In this document: in pieces, positions 5,426-5,427 of the stretch
Position numbering within the stretch: position 1 is the first letter of the stretch
Layout of the letters: each line of letters starts with the position of its first letter
Source of the DNA: Pseudomonadota bacterium
GTDB taxonomy: Bacteria > Pseudomonadota > Alphaproteobacteria > Rhizobiales > Aestuariivirgaceae
Direction: 5' to 3'
NCBI GenBank assembly: GCA_016522385.1
Contig: JAEKFU010000405.1
Location: 1-5,427, forward strand
Length of the DNA: 5,427 nt
Notes under the pieces: model-generated
The model's input: only the letters and a program-made list of their open reading frames with translations
Told to the model about the DNA's origin: nothing
Databases searched by the model: none
Translations under genes and position numbers: made by a program

Positions 5426-5427
5426 GG

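Larger units (their letters stand above)
258..5427 (-). mobile_element. Cassette A: serine recombinase element, interrupted by cassette B and cut by the window edge
   Basis: On the minus strand this element carries orf1-A, orf2-A and rec-A, the same gene order as cassette B. Its left end is inferred in two ways: transposase similarity stops near 250, and by analogy with B the element should end about 32 bases after the recombinase stop. Position 258 is 31 bases after the rec-A stop. Read inward from the tip, both ends begin CGACG. The exact crossover in A is uncertain. The right end lies beyond the window. Cassette B splits it between 2087 and 4649. Confidence 0.5.

Overview
The window is high-GC, densely coding accessory DNA. 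The serine recombinases, their small partner genes and the transposase remnant resemble accessory genes of Alphaproteobacteria, perhaps Rhizobiales; that placement is from family resemblance only. No housekeeping gene is visible.

The layout is a nest of mobile elements. (1) Bases 2 to about 255 (+) are the N-terminal part of an IS1634-like transposase with an in-frame TGA, ending at the expected first catalytic Asp. (2) Next to it lies cassette A on the minus strand, from about 258 past the right edge: orf1-A (4934 to edge), orf2-A (4927-5103) and a large serine recombinase, rec-A. (3) rec-A is cut in two (4647-4937 and 289-2088) by cassette B, a plus-strand element of about 2,561 bp carrying the same three genes: orf1-B (2127-2561), orf2-B (2392-2568) and an intact 685-residue recombinase, rec-B (2558-4615). 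The junctions share only TT (2087-2088 and 4648-4649), as expected for a serine integrase. Removing B restores rec-A as one open frame of 695 codons with the conserved SRLARNGRDW motif.

The most unusual point is how cassette B reads as a circle. In the integrated form orf1-B has no convincing start: its frame runs into the left end of the element, and the only candidate is a GTG with no Shine-Dalgarno. At the other end, 18 bases after the rec-B stop, there is a near-perfect Shine-Dalgarno and an ATG only 14 bases from the crossover. Joining the ends through the TT core places that ATG in frame with orf1-B. orf1 would then be complete only in the excised circle, and rec-orf1-orf2-rec would form a closed ring of tightly spaced or overlapping genes. 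Cassette A has an equivalent ribosome site and ATG just after the rec-A stop (272-287, minus), and its orf1 likewise has no visible start. This suggests a shared design in which the attachment site lies inside the 5' end of orf1, so that integration switches orf1 off.

There is no stretch over 300 bases without coding sequence, and I see no RNA gene, CRISPR array or convincing terminator.
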